The notes under the pieces are model-generated. The model searched no databases. It worked only from the letters and a program-made list of their open reading frames with translations, and was not told the origin of the DNA. The translations under genes and the position numbers were made by a program. Below are positions 52,711-62,300 of a DNA stretch of 64,000 nt, piece after piece. Location of the stretch: NCBI GenBank assembly GCA_015059145.1, contig SVAZ01000001.1, forward strand, positions 1-64,000, written 5' to 3'. This stretch comes from Erysipelotrichaceae bacterium. Lineage in GTDB: Bacteria; Bacillota_I; Bacilli_A; Acholeplasmatales; Anaeroplasmataceae. Each line of letters begins with the position of its first letter. The first letter of the stretch is position 1.

Positions 52711-52723
52711 TGTAAGCGTTTTT
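52711..52723. promoter_or_regulatory. Operator-like motif upstream of the CE12 gene
   Basis: TGTAAGCGTTTTT, the same core as 34462-34476. Confidence 0.45.
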
Positions 52724-52758
52724 GGTTCAAGTTTGAAACAAGTGTACCGATAAATAAA

Positions 52759-52790
52759 AAGTCTTTAATGAATTATATCACTAAAGACTT
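52759..52790 (-). terminator. Terminator after the histidine kinase gene
   Basis: AAGTCTTTA...TAAAGACTT stem. Confidence 0.7.
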
Positions 52791-52797
52791 ATTTTTA

Positions 52798-54108
52798 TTA
52801 TTTAGCATCATCTGGTTTGGTTATAATAAATGATACACCTATTGTTTCATTTTTAACCTTTAAATTTAAACCAAAAAAATCAATTGTTTTCTTAACGATA
52901 GATAGGCCTAAACCAAATTCACCCTTACTGCCCTTTTCATAAGGTTTAAATGAGCTTTTTAAGAAATTTTCATCAATATGCTCACCATCATTATAAATTC
53001 TTAATCTATCCTTGCGTAAAACTATCTTTATTTTTGTTTTAGCGTATCTTTTAGCATTATCTACAATATTATCCACTACAGTATATAAATTCTCTCTATA
53101 GCCCTTAAAATAGACATTATCTGCTAAATCAACCTCTAAATTCAAATCTGTTTGAAATTTATAATTTTGAATTATTTCAGTAATTAACTCATTCATAGAA
53201 ATATCCTCAAATTCCTTATCCTTGTTAAGGTATTCTAATGAATTATATTGTAATAGTCTATTAACCTTTTTCTTTAATAAATCAGCTTGAGCTATTATAA
53301 CCTTAGTAGAATCCTCATCAGCCATTCCATCCTGCTGAGCTTCAGCATAGGATTTAATAACTGCGATTGGAGTTTTAAAATCATGAGATAAATTTTGTAG
53401 CATTTCCTGTTTTGTTTTTTCATTATGATTAATTTCTATACGCATCTGTTCAATTGCTCTAGATAGCTCACCTATTTCATCTAAGGAATCATCAATATAA
53501 GCAACCTCATATTTATCCTTAGGTAGGTTAATAATATGACTTTGAATTAATCTTATTCTTTTTACAAAATGATTAGACCACATATAAATAATATAGGTTG
53601 ATAGCATAATAAGTAAAAAGAAAACTAAAATAACCTGACCAGAAACATTTCTAACCATATTAGTTGTATAGCTTGAATCCGTAAAAATAATAGTAAATTC
53701 CTTTTTGTTGCTAGAGGCTGATAGTACATAATAAATCTTTGTTTTATCATTCTTAACAATATATCCCTGATTAGCTTCAGAAGAAATTAGTGGACCATGA
53801 CTATTTATTAGCTTTTCAGTAATCAAATCATTTAATTGTTCACTAGATATATATTTACTAAGGCTTGGGCTAGAATACCCATTTGGATTATCACTATCCT
53901 TGATGTAATATCCAACATTCATATCAGGTAATGCTTCATTACCTTCATTATCAATAAAATAAATATAAGTAGATAAGCGAGAATAAACCTCTCTTTCAGC
54001 AAATACCTGAATACGTGTTAAGGTAATTAATGAAAAGGCACATGAGGCAACCAATACTATAGTAAAAAATAATAATAATAGCTGAGAAGAAATATTTATT
54101 TTTTTCAT
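52798..54108 (-). CDS. Two-component sensor histidine kinase
   Basis: Two TM segments around an extracytoplasmic domain, HAMP-like linker, LSHDFKTPIAVIKSYAE, GEFGLGLSIVKKTI. Confidence 0.92.
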   Translation of the reverse strand: MKKINISSQLLLLFFTIVLVASCAFSLITLTRIQVFAEREVYSRLSTYIYFIDNEGNEALPDMNVGYYIKDSDNPNGYSSPSLSKYISSEQLNDLITEKLINSHGPLISSEANQGYIVKNDKTKIYYVLSASSNKKEFTIIFTDSSYTTNMVRNVSGQVILVFFLLIMLSTYIIYMWSNHFVKRIRLIQSHIINLPKDKYEVAYIDDSLDEIGELSRAIEQMRIEINHNEKTKQEMLQNLSHDFKTPIAVIKSYAEAQQDGMADEDSTKVIIAQADLLKKKVNRLLQYNSLEYLNKDKEFEDISMNELITEIIQNYKFQTDLNLEVDLADNVYFKGYRENLYTVVDNIVDNAKRYAKTKIKIVLRKDRLRIYNDGEHIDENFLKSSFKPYEKGSKGEFGLGLSIVKKTIDFFGLNLKVKNETIGVSFIITKPDDAK

Positions 54109-54779
54109 ATAGATAATCTATAGCCATATCCATAGATTGTTTCTACGGATAAATTAGGCATTTTTTGTCTTAATCTTCTTACTAAATCATCAACTACTCT
54201 ATCGCTACCAAAATAATCATTACCCCAAACCTTATCTAGAATTTGATCTCTAGAAAATGCCTTAGTATTATTTTGTATAAGGAATAATAATAAATCATAT
54301 TCCTTAGATGTTAAATTAATATTAACATCATTTTCAGTAACAATTCTTTTATCATAGTTTATGATATAACCATTAAATTCCTCAGTATTACCTTGCTTAG
54401 CTGATGCCTTATTACCATAGCTCCTATTTAAAAGATTCTTTACTCTAAGCATTAATTCCCTTATAGAATAAGGCTTAGCGATATAATCATCACTTCCAAG
54501 CTCTAAGCCCATAATCTTATCGATATCCTGATCACGAGCTGAAGTAAATATTATTGGCTTTGATTCATTCTTAGCTCTAATTTCTTTAATTAGATCATAG
54601 CCAGAAATAACTCCAGGAAGCATTATATCTAAAATCCACAAATCGATATCCTCAGATATAGATTCTTGTGCATCCTCCCCATTATAAAAGGTAATTACCT
54701 CATAATTTTCAGCTTTTAAATATTTTTCAACTAGTGATGATAAATTCCTTTCATCCTCGACTAATCCTATTTTGTACAT
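54105..54779 (-). CDS. OmpR/PhoB-family response regulator
   Basis: LWILDIMLPGVISGYDL phosphoacceptor, TSARDQD, C-terminal winged helix (DKVWGNDYFGSDRVVDDLVRRLRQK). Confidence 0.93.
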   Translation of the reverse strand: MYKIGLVEDERNLSSLVEKYLKAENYEVITFYNGEDAQESISEDIDLWILDIMLPGVISGYDLIKEIRAKNESKPIIFTSARDQDIDKIMGLELGSDDYIAKPYSIRELMLRVKNLLNRSYGNKASAKQGNTEEFNGYIINYDKRIVTENDVNINLTSKEYDLLLFLIQNNTKAFSRDQILDKVWGNDYFGSDRVVDDLVRRLRQKMPNLSVETIYGYGYRLSI

Positions 54780-54844
54780 GAAATCACCTCATTCTAATTA
54801 AATTTTAACATTAAATATAAATAAATAAAATATATTAATACGAG

Positions 54845-54874
54845 AAAAGGACAACCTACATGGCTGTCCTTTTT
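54845..54874 (-). terminator. Terminator downstream of rpoE, or of a short transcript between rpoE and the response regulator gene
   Basis: AAAAGGACAACC...TGGCTGTCCTTTTT stem. Confidence 0.75.
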
Positions 54875-55022
54875 ACTCATAATTGGGAGAGTTATAATTT
54901 GCTTATGAAAAAGATATCTATCCTTGTAGGGAGAATGATAGATATTGTCATTAAGACAAATATAGTATACCCTCTAATAATTGTTATAATATCAAAATCC
55001 TATGTGAAAATATGAAAACCGA

Positions 55023-55577
55023 TTAGTTTTCGTCGTACATATCCTCGTAATCATCCATGTAGTTATTATACTTATCTTCATTGAAGCCTTCTTCAGTATA
55101 TCTATCCATGTCTTCATCTTCTAATTCGCCGTCGTCATAATCACTGTCGTCATCATCGTCATCTAGATCATCTTCATCATCTAAATCACTTGATTCGTCA
55201 TCATATTCTTCCTCATCGTCACTGTCGTCATCATCATCGTCATCTAGATCATCCTCATCTAAATCATCCTCATCATTTAATTCTTCCTCATCATCGAAGA
55301 ACTCTTCATCCTTAGAGTTAAATGCAGAACCATCCTTATCATACTCATCTAATGATTGACGAGATTTTAAATCCCATTCATCATTACCCATATATACAAA
55401 TTTCGAACTAGTTGTAATGTCAATATATAATTGTGTTGTTAATTCGCCATCCTCATCACTAAGACCCTTCATCTCTAATACTTCCTTAATAAGTGCCTTA
55501 ATGTTTTGAACAGTACGCTTTTGTTCCATTAATTTTACTGCAACCTCTAATAATGACATTTGCGAAATATTTTCCAT
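55023..55577 (-). CDS. rpoE: RNA polymerase delta subunit
   Basis: N-terminal HARE-HTH-like domain plus a long Asp/Glu tail. Confidence 0.9.
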   Translation of the reverse strand: MENISQMSLLEVAVKLMEQKRTVQNIKALIKEVLEMKGLSDEDGELTTQLYIDITTSSKFVYMGNDEWDLKSRQSLDEYDKDGSAFNSKDEEFFDDEEELNDEDDLDEDDLDDDDDDDSDDEEEYDDESSDLDDEDDLDDDDDDSDYDDGELEDEDMDRYTEEGFNEDKYNNYMDDYEDMYDEN

Positions 55578-55641
55578 CTTTATTCCTCCAAAATTGAATA
55601 CTATTTGATTTTACTTGAATTTTCATAGTTTTTCAAGTATT

Positions 55642-56004
55642 TTAACGCATAATTATCCATATTTTATGACTTGAAAGTAAATCGTTATCTAAAATCATAT
55701 CGTATTCTATATCTATTCTATTTTCTGTAATTGAAAGCTTATGACATTTAGCTATAAAATCAAACTCTAATCCTAATTGATTTTTATAATATGAAGGTAT
55801 GCTTTTATTTTCAATAAAAGATATCTTCATTTCTACGCTTCCTTTTCTTTCTAAAATAAGCTTGTCCTTATAGATATATAAATAAATTACTGTATTTTCT
55901 ATAGACTTATCCTCAAATACTATTTTATTATCCTCACGCTTATAAGCTGTATTAAAGGATACTTTGTTATTTTGATTATCTAAGCTATAAAAGAATACCT
56001 GCAT
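55642..56004 (-). CDS. DUF1934 (YwiB-like) beta-barrel protein
   Basis: Short beta-rich protein ending LDNDLLSSHKIWIIMR; sits beside rpoE. Confidence 0.5.
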   Translation of the reverse strand: MQVFFYSLDNQNNKVSFNTAYKREDNKIVFEDKSIENTVIYLYIYKDKLILERKGSVEMKISFIENKSIPSYYKNQLGLEFDFIAKCHKLSITENRIDIEYDMILDNDLLSSHKIWIIMR

Positions 56005-56013
56005 AAACTTCTC

Positions 56014-56193
56014 CTAAATAATAATAAAAATTAATAAAGCTATTAAGCCTGGTAATCTAAAAAATCCAACTAATAAAATTGATAATATTGAAAATGGTAA
56101 TTTTAAATTAAAAAATTGTCCAATCAAATTTATTATTAACAAGGTTAATACACCAAACAAAATAGATTTAAAAACATATTTAATAATTTTCAT
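56014..56193 (-). CDS. bofA: BofA-family membrane protein (SigK-checkpoint type)
   Basis: Two TM helices ending LPFSILSILLVGFFRLPGLIALLIFIII; directly follows recR as in Bacillus. Confidence 0.75.
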   Translation of the reverse strand: MKIIKYVFKSILFGVLTLLIINLIGQFFNLKLPFSILSILLVGFFRLPGLIALLIFIII

Positions 56194-56194
56194 A

Positions 56195-56225
56195 AAAATC
56201 ACCATTTAATATTATGGTGATTTTT
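56195..56225 (-). terminator. Terminator-like hairpin between recR and bofA
   Basis: AAAATCACCAT...ATGGTGATTTT palindrome flanked by T-runs. Confidence 0.65.
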
Positions 56226-56228
56226 TTA

Positions 56229-56828
56229 TTAATATTCACGTCTTCCTTCAAATGCCTTTAAAACTGTCATTTCATCAGCATAGGATAAATCTCCACCCAC
56301 AGGTAATCCATGTGCTATACGTGTTATTTTTACATTATACTCATTAAGTAATTCCTTAATATATCTAGCGGTTGTTTCACCCTCTAGGGTAGCATTAGTA
56401 GCTAAGATTATTTCATCAGCTTCATTATTTTTTACCTTTTCAACTAATGAATTAATATTTAAATCATTAATTGTAATACCCTTAGAAAAGCTAATAGCAC
56501 CATTTAATACATGATATATTCCGTTATAATTATTTATTTTCTCAATAGTAAATAAATCTTTAATACCCTCTACAACCAATATTTGTCTATGATTACGAGA
56601 GTTATCCTTACATATTATACAAGAATCACCTTCACAAATATTTCCACATTCAGGACAAATATTAATATCTGTATTAATACCTATAAACGCATTAGAAAAA
56701 TCAATAACATCAGCCTCATCTAAATGCATTAAGCAATGCAAAGCAAAACGCTCTGCTGACTTTCTACCAACAGAGGGTAATTTAGAAAAGCATTCTATTA
56801 GATCCTCTAGAGCCTTAGGATATTTCAT
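56229..56828 (-). CDS. recR: Recombination protein RecR
   Basis: LPSVGRKSAERFALH, zinc CPECGNICEGDSCIIC, VVEGIKDLF toprim, THG-like HGLPVGGDLSYADE. Confidence 0.97.
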   Translation of the reverse strand: MKYPKALEDLIECFSKLPSVGRKSAERFALHCLMHLDEADVIDFSNAFIGINTDINICPECGNICEGDSCIICKDNSRNHRQILVVEGIKDLFTIEKINNYNGIYHVLNGAISFSKGITINDLNINSLVEKVKNNEADEIILATNATLEGETTARYIKELLNEYNVKITRIAHGLPVGGDLSYADEMTVLKAFEGRREY

Positions 56829-57121
56829 TAGAATAATCCCATTCCGCCGCCAAAGGCTCCCATAGTCTTTTGAGTTTCAGCATCAATCTTTTTGTTAGCA
56901 TCATTGATAGCAATAACAATCATATCCTGAACCATTTCTAAATCGTCCTTAATTGCTTCCTCATCAATAGTTACAGATAAAACCTCATGAGTACCCTTTA
57001 CCTCTACAGTAACAACTCCACCACCTGCAGTACCTGTAAATACTGAGCTTTCAAGCTTCTCTTGAGCTTCCATCATTTGTTTTTGCATTTTCTTTAAACG
57101 CATCATTGCTTGTTGATTCAT
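56828..57121 (-). CDS. YbaB/EbfC nucleoid-associated protein
   Basis: MRLKKMQKQMMEAQEKLESSVFTGTAGGGVVTVEVKGTHEVLSVTID; between dnaX and recR. Confidence 0.95.
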   Translation of the reverse strand: MNQQAMMRLKKMQKQMMEAQEKLESSVFTGTAGGGVVTVEVKGTHEVLSVTIDEEAIKDDLEMVQDMIVIAINDANKKIDAETQKTMGAFGGGMGLF

Positions 57122-57124
57122 CTT

Positions 57125-58939
57125 TTATTCCTCCACTATTTTTAATTGATCATCTTCAAATAATTTTAAAACATCCTCAAATTCATCTTCTACCTTTTTT
57201 TCCTCTATAAAGCTTGGAATTACTCTTTTCTTAATTCCAATCTTAATATCATCTAATACAGGCTTTGGATTTTCTAAGGAATATTTATTTTTATAATCTA
57301 TACGTATTTTACTCCATACAGCCTTAGGTATACAAATATAATCCTTTATATTCAAATCAAATTCATTAAAGATTTCAATAATCTTTACATAATTTTCATA
57401 ACGCATTACTCTATTACAGAATCCAACATCCTGTAATTCAACAATAAATGCATCATCACTTACCGCAACTATATTGCCATTTACTAATATTTGAATTGCA
57501 AATGTATTTGAATATCTTTCAGATATTTGATACCAAACTGAATTCAGCTTTTCACGCTTTTCCTTAGAAGCGTTATTTAATATTTTTTCAATATCTCTAA
57601 TTGTAATCTCATCATCTACTGATTGAGCAACCTCTTTTACAATAGGCTTAAAAGCCTCCTCAGTAACTGGTGATGCCTTAATTACATCCTCCTTAACCTC
57701 AGAGAATTGTTTAAAATCCTGTGAGCTTGGGAATGATGGAATATACGTTTCTTCCTTAATAATATTTCTATTAGAAAAATTATTTGAATTATTCATTACC
57801 ATAGAAATATTATTTTCTAATGATTCAATTCTTTCTAATAAATTAACCTCTTCATTTAGCTTATTATCATTCATTTTTAGAACTGCTAATTCTAGGAATG
57901 CTCTTTTTTGAGTTGAAAAGCGCATTTGATTTAAGGAATCATTTAATATATCTAGCCATCTATAAATATGTGGCTTAGCTATATTATTTGAAAAAGCTAT
58001 AAAGCTTTGATTACTAAACATTAGCTTTTGCTCAATAATAGCATCATTCTTATATAATAAAACATCCCTTAAGAATAAAATAATATCATTTATAATTCTA
58101 GGAACCTCTTTGCCTTCCTTTAATATATTATCCAAAATGGTAACTGCCTTAGCTTCCTCATTACCAATACATGCAGATAATAATTCTATTATTTTAAAAT
58201 ATGAAATATTGCCAGATACAGCTAAAACATCATCTAAGGTAATCTCAGGATTAACGCAATATGAAATACATTGATCAAATAATGACAACGCATCACGCAT
58301 TCCTCCCTCAGCTGATAAGGCTATTTGATATAACGCATCCTCGGTAATTTTAATATTTTCTTCCTTAGCTACAATTTCTAATCTTTTTAAGATATCCTCT
58401 AAGGATATAGACTGAAAGTCAAATCTTTGACATCTAGATAAAATTGTATTAGGTAGCTTATAAGGCTCTGTTGTAGCAAGAATAAAAATTACATGCTTAG
58501 GTGGCTCCTCTAATGTCTTTAATAAAGCATTAAATGCTGCATTAGAAAGCATATGAACCTCATCTATAATATAAACCTTATATTTACCAACTGCCGGTAA
58601 ATATTTAACTGTATCACGTAATGCACGAATATCATCTGCACCATTATTTGATGCAGCATCGATTTCTACAACATCAGAAATCATACCCTTTTGAATGCCA
58701 CTACAAATCTCACATTCATCACATGGCTCTATACTAGGACCATGCTCACAATTCAATGCCTTAGCCATGATTTTTGCAAGAGTAGTCTTACCTGTTCCTC
58801 TAGGACCACAAAATAAATAAGCATGTGCTACCTTATTTAAGGCTATAGCATTTTGTAATGTCTTTATGATATGCTGTTGTCCTACTACCTCATTAAATTT
58901 TTGAGGTCGATATGCACGATATAATGCTATATAAGCCAT
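57125..58939 (-). CDS. dnaX: DNA polymerase III subunits gamma/tau
   Basis: YRAYRPQKFNEVVGQQHIIKTL, GPRGTGKTTLAKI, zinc CEHGPSIEPCDECEIC, NALLKTLEEPP. Confidence 0.97.
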   Translation of the reverse strand: MAYIALYRAYRPQKFNEVVGQQHIIKTLQNAIALNKVAHAYLFCGPRGTGKTTLAKIMAKALNCEHGPSIEPCDECEICSGIQKGMISDVVEIDAASNNGADDIRALRDTVKYLPAVGKYKVYIIDEVHMLSNAAFNALLKTLEEPPKHVIFILATTEPYKLPNTILSRCQRFDFQSISLEDILKRLEIVAKEENIKITEDALYQIALSAEGGMRDALSLFDQCISYCVNPEITLDDVLAVSGNISYFKIIELLSACIGNEEAKAVTILDNILKEGKEVPRIINDIILFLRDVLLYKNDAIIEQKLMFSNQSFIAFSNNIAKPHIYRWLDILNDSLNQMRFSTQKRAFLELAVLKMNDNKLNEEVNLLERIESLENNISMVMNNSNNFSNRNIIKEETYIPSFPSSQDFKQFSEVKEDVIKASPVTEEAFKPIVKEVAQSVDDEITIRDIEKILNNASKEKREKLNSVWYQISERYSNTFAIQILVNGNIVAVSDDAFIVELQDVGFCNRVMRYENYVKIIEIFNEFDLNIKDYICIPKAVWSKIRIDYKNKYSLENPKPVLDDIKIGIKKRVIPSFIEEKKVEDEFEDVLKLFEDDQLKIVEE

Positions 58940-58949
58940 AAATAATCAC

Positions 58950-59708
58950 CTACCCTAAATAATATATATGCTGTACTCCATTAGAATCAAAAATATGATA
59001 ATAAGAAATATAAGTATCGCTACTTATGATTAAATCATAAATAGATGTACTAAATTCATCTTTATTTAAATTAACACCAATTTTACTATAAGCCTTTGAA
59101 ACAATATCACTACAATATGATTTATTTTTTAAATCAAAAATAAAAGAGAAATTATAAGGATCACCTATTAATCCACAGCCAGCAGAAATGACCTCCTTAC
59201 GCTCATCCTCAGTCATTTTTACTCTTAAGCCAATTACCTCATCATAAACCGAGTTATTACCCCAATAAGCTCTATTAAATACCTTAGATAAATTATCACC
59301 AGGCTCCAAACCTGTTGCCTCAATAGAATCAGCTAAAGTGGCATTAATATCAAAATCTGTATATTCATCTAAGCATATAGCAGCATGTCCGCCAGCAAAA
59401 AATGAAATAAATCCATTTACAACTGGATGAACAATAGCCTCCCTTGAAACTAATATATCGCCAGGTGCACCAGGTATTATTTGATTATAGCTTTTAATAT
59501 AAGCTGGCAATTCTTCATTAGAGTCAATTTTATAAAATTTAACCTTCTCTGTAGAAAGCTCCTCCTGATAAACTCCTTTATTCTTAAACTGTTCAACTAG
59601 AGCTACCTTATATATATTTTTAACAGTAGCTGTTGTAACTGCTCCAATAGCTATAAATATTAAAATGCTTCTTAATAAAATTAATGCAATAATTATATAT
59701 TTTCTCAT
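58950..59708 (-). CDS. Membrane-anchored NlpC/P60-superfamily (YiiX-like) putative cysteine hydrolase
   Basis: PGDILVSRE, FFAGGHAAICLD (His), KSYCSDIVSKAYSKIGVNL (Cys): permuted papain-like arrangement. Confidence 0.65.
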   Translation of the reverse strand: MRKYIIIALILLRSILIFIAIGAVTTATVKNIYKVALVEQFKNKGVYQEELSTEKVKFYKIDSNEELPAYIKSYNQIIPGAPGDILVSREAIVHPVVNGFISFFAGGHAAICLDEYTDFDINATLADSIEATGLEPGDNLSKVFNRAYWGNNSVYDEVIGLRVKMTEDERKEVISAGCGLIGDPYNFSFIFDLKNKSYCSDIVSKAYSKIGVNLNKDEFSTSIYDLIISSDTYISYYHIFDSNGVQHIYYLG

Positions 59709-59789
59709 AGTACTATTCTATCATAAATTATTTATAATTTAAATAATTACTTATTATTTTATTATTTTAAAAAAAATAGAAATAAAAAA

Positions 59790-59810
59790 TCCAACTGCTT
59801 AACAGCTGGA
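59790..59810 (-). terminator. Terminator after jag
   Basis: TCCAACTG-CTTAA-CAGCTGGA stem, T-run on the minus strand. Confidence 0.7.
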
Positions 59811-59822
59811 TCTTTAATTATT

Positions 59823-60428
59823 TTACTTTTCTCTTGGCTTAATAACGATAGCTCTATTTTCGCCTTCGCCCTCAGATTCAGTATATATATCACGCCAATC
59901 ACTTAACTTTTCATGAATAACGCGACGCTCAAATGAATTCATTGGTTGAAGCTTAACAGCTACCTTAGATTTAGCAACTTCCTTTGCAGTTTTAGTTGCT
60001 AAAATTTCAAGCTGATGAGCTCTATTACTTCTATAACCACCAATATCAAGAGTAGTTACAATTCTATCCTTTGTATATGTAGCAATTAAATTACGAAGTA
60101 AGATTTGAATAGCCTCTAAAGTTTTACCCTTAACACCAATTAATAATGAGTTTTCATAGCTATCAATAATATAATGAATTTGTTGCTCACCATTTACAGA
60201 TCTAGCTTCTAATTGATAACCAATATTTAAAGCTTTTAAAATACCCTCTAAATATTTTTTACCTTCTAAAGTTAAATTAACATCAACTAAAGCCTCACAA
60301 TTAATACCTTCAGGTAATTCACCTAGTACTCTAACAAATATCTTATCGCTTGAAATATGTAATTTTTTTACTGCTTCAGCCATTGCTTCTTCAGTATTTT
60401 TTGCAATAAACTCTACTTTCTTTTGCAT
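59823..60428 (-). CDS. khpB: RNA-binding protein KhpB/Jag (Jag_N-KH-R3H)
   Basis: MQKKVEFIAKNTEEAMAEAVKKL, KH GVKGKTLEAIQILLRNL, R3H MNSFERRVIHEKLSDW; start refined. Confidence 0.92.
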   Translation of the reverse strand: MQKKVEFIAKNTEEAMAEAVKKLHISSDKIFVRVLGELPEGINCEALVDVNLTLEGKKYLEGILKALNIGYQLEARSVNGEQQIHYIIDSYENSLLIGVKGKTLEAIQILLRNLIATYTKDRIVTTLDIGGYRSNRAHQLEILATKTAKEVAKSKVAVKLQPMNSFERRVIHEKLSDWRDIYTESEGEGENRAIVIKPREK

Positions 60429-60438
60429 AGTACCACCA

Positions 60439-61431
60439 TTATATATTATTTTTTTGCTGTGTTTTATAATATTGGTATTCATTTATCTTTCTACCAATAA
60501 ATGATTGGAAGATTTGATATACAGCACCAATTAACCAATATATTGCTAATGATGTTGAATTTAAACACATAAACACAAACATTATGTTCATTACAAGCAT
60601 CATAGTCTTCATTTGCTTTTGTTGTTGATTTTGCTGTGCACTATTTGCGTTTGGATGTTGCTTTTGATACTTAGGTGGGCGTGATGATAATTTTTGTTGT
60701 AAAATTTGTAAACCACCAAATATTAAAGCAACTACAACAGCAAATATTTTATCCTTAACTGCTGTTGCTTCGAAGAATGAAGTATTCAACTCAAAAAATC
60801 CAAATACTTTAGTATTTAATAAAGCAAATTTACCAGCAACTGTTACATTAACAGCTCCATCAACTACTGTAGTAGTTGTTGCATTAATTCTTTGTACTAC
60901 CTCATACATAGACATGAAAATTGGGAATTGAAGGAACATAGTACCAAAGCATCCTAATGGATTAACCTTATATTTCTTATAAAGTTTCATCATTTCCATT
61001 TGCATTGCTCTTTGAGATTGAGGATCCTTTCTATTACCATATTTTCTTTGAACCTTTGCCATTTCTGGCTGCATTAATTGCATTTTCAAGCTCATTCCAT
61101 TTTGCTTACTGTAAATTGGCCAAGCTAATGTTCTAACAATTAATGTAGTAAAGAAAATACCCCAGAAGAAAGAATTACCTAATCCTTTACCAATTCCTGA
61201 ACACATCCAAGCAATTGGATATGAAATTAAATTAATAGGCCATCCCCATAATGTATTCCAGAATCCACTTCCGCCATTCCATAAATCAACCCATTCAGCC
61301 TTGTATGTAGTATATGGCTTATTATTCCATGAACCTGAATCCATACGACAACTAGTTAATGTAAATAATATTAAAGCTAAGAAGATTACTAAAATTAATT
61401 TATGTCTATTTCTATAGAAAAAATTAGTCAT
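60439..61431 (-). CDS. yidC: Membrane protein insertase YidC/OxaA
   Basis: Lipoprotein signal (LTSCRMD), FFTTLIVRTLAWPIYSKQNGMSLKMQLMQPEM, NPLGCFGTMFLQFPIFMSMYEVV. Confidence 0.95.
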   Translation of the reverse strand: MTNFFYRNRHKLILVIFLALILFTLTSCRMDSGSWNNKPYTTYKAEWVDLWNGGSGFWNTLWGWPINLISYPIAWMCSGIGKGLGNSFFWGIFFTTLIVRTLAWPIYSKQNGMSLKMQLMQPEMAKVQRKYGNRKDPQSQRAMQMEMMKLYKKYKVNPLGCFGTMFLQFPIFMSMYEVVQRINATTTTVVDGAVNVTVAGKFALLNTKVFGFFELNTSFFEATAVKDKIFAVVVALIFGGLQILQQKLSSRPPKYQKQHPNANSAQQNQQQKQMKTMMLVMNIMFVFMCLNSTSLAIYWLIGAVYQIFQSFIGRKINEYQYYKTQQKNNI

Positions 61432-61777
61432 TTTTTTCTCCTTTTATTAATTTTTGTTTATTAAATAGATATTCTAATTGTTTAAGCATTTCTTGATATG
61501 AAATATCAAGAATTTTGACTTTTGCAATTATAAAAACATCTGTATTTCTATTAAGATCAATATTTAATTCATTAATTACTGCTCTTATTTGTCGTTTTAG
61601 TTTATTTCTAATAACGGCATTACCTAGTTTTTTTCCTACACTAATCGCATATCTAAAATGGCTGGTTTCGGGATTATTTCTTTTATAAACTGAAAAATAA
61701 GAATTTGAAGAAAATTTCTTTTCTTTTAAAATCTTTTCTATTTCATTACTTTTTTTAACGCGATATTGTTTATTCAT
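61424..61777 (-). CDS. rnpA: Ribonuclease P protein component
   Basis: RYAISVGKKLGNAVIRNKLKRQIRAVI signature; between yidC and rpmH. Confidence 0.95.
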   Translation of the reverse strand: MNKQYRVKKSNEIEKILKEKKFSSNSYFSVYKRNNPETSHFRYAISVGKKLGNAVIRNKLKRQIRAVINELNIDLNRNTDVFIIAKVKILDISYQEMLKQLEYLFNKQKLIKGEKND

Positions 61778-61805
61778 AGAATATCCTCACTAAATAACAA
61801 AAAAA

Positions 61806-61842
61806 TACGACCAAAAATTATTAAAAAATTGATCTGGTCGTA
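61806..61842 (-). terminator. Hairpin between rpmH and rnpA
   Basis: TACGACCA...TGGTCGTA stem flanked by T-rich sequence. Confidence 0.55.
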
Positions 61843-61874
61843 CTAGTTATGTCAATATAATTATTTAATTAAGA

Positions 61875-62009
61875 TTAAACAGTTAATTGTTTTCTACCTT
61901 TTTGACGTCTACGAGCTAAAACTGCTCTACCACTCTTAGTTGCCATTCTTGCACGGAAACCATGAGTTACTTTTCTTTTACGTTTATTAGGTTGATAAGT
62001 TCTTTTCAT
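61875..62009 (-). CDS. rpmH: 50S ribosomal protein L34 (not in the ORF track)
   Basis: Minus-strand translation [44 protein letters not shown]. Confidence 0.98.
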   Translation of the reverse strand: MKRTYQPNKRKRKVTHGFRARMATKSGRAVLARRRQKGRKQLTV

Positions 62010-62089
62010 ACTAAAAACCTCTCTTTCTTTCCAAAACCACGCTCAATAATTTTAACAAAATTTACTACCTATGTCAATAGAAAAAATGA

Positions 62090-62300
62090 CAACTTTTTAA
62101 TATAATTATTTCCTAAAAAAAAATGTTTAAAAAAAGTTGAAAATTTTTTTATAAAATGTGGATAATTAATTAACAAATTTATCCTCATGTGAAATTGTCA
62201 ATTATATCAAAAAAACACGCCATAAAGCCCTTTTTTTGCATACTTATCCACATTTTTATAGTATTTTTTGTCGATTTATGAAAAAACTTATCCACATTTT
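62090..62300. other. oriC: Chromosomal origin region (oriC), upstream part
   Basis: AT-rich tract plus perfect DnaA boxes: TGTGGATAA 62157-62165, TTATCCACA 62244-62252 and 62288-62296; lies between rpmH and dnaA. Confidence 0.88.

Noticed and set aside
55090-55310. GATCATC-type tandem DNA repeat
   Set aside because: It is the Asp/Glu codon tail of rpoE, normal for the delta subunit, not a CRISPR or independent repeat.
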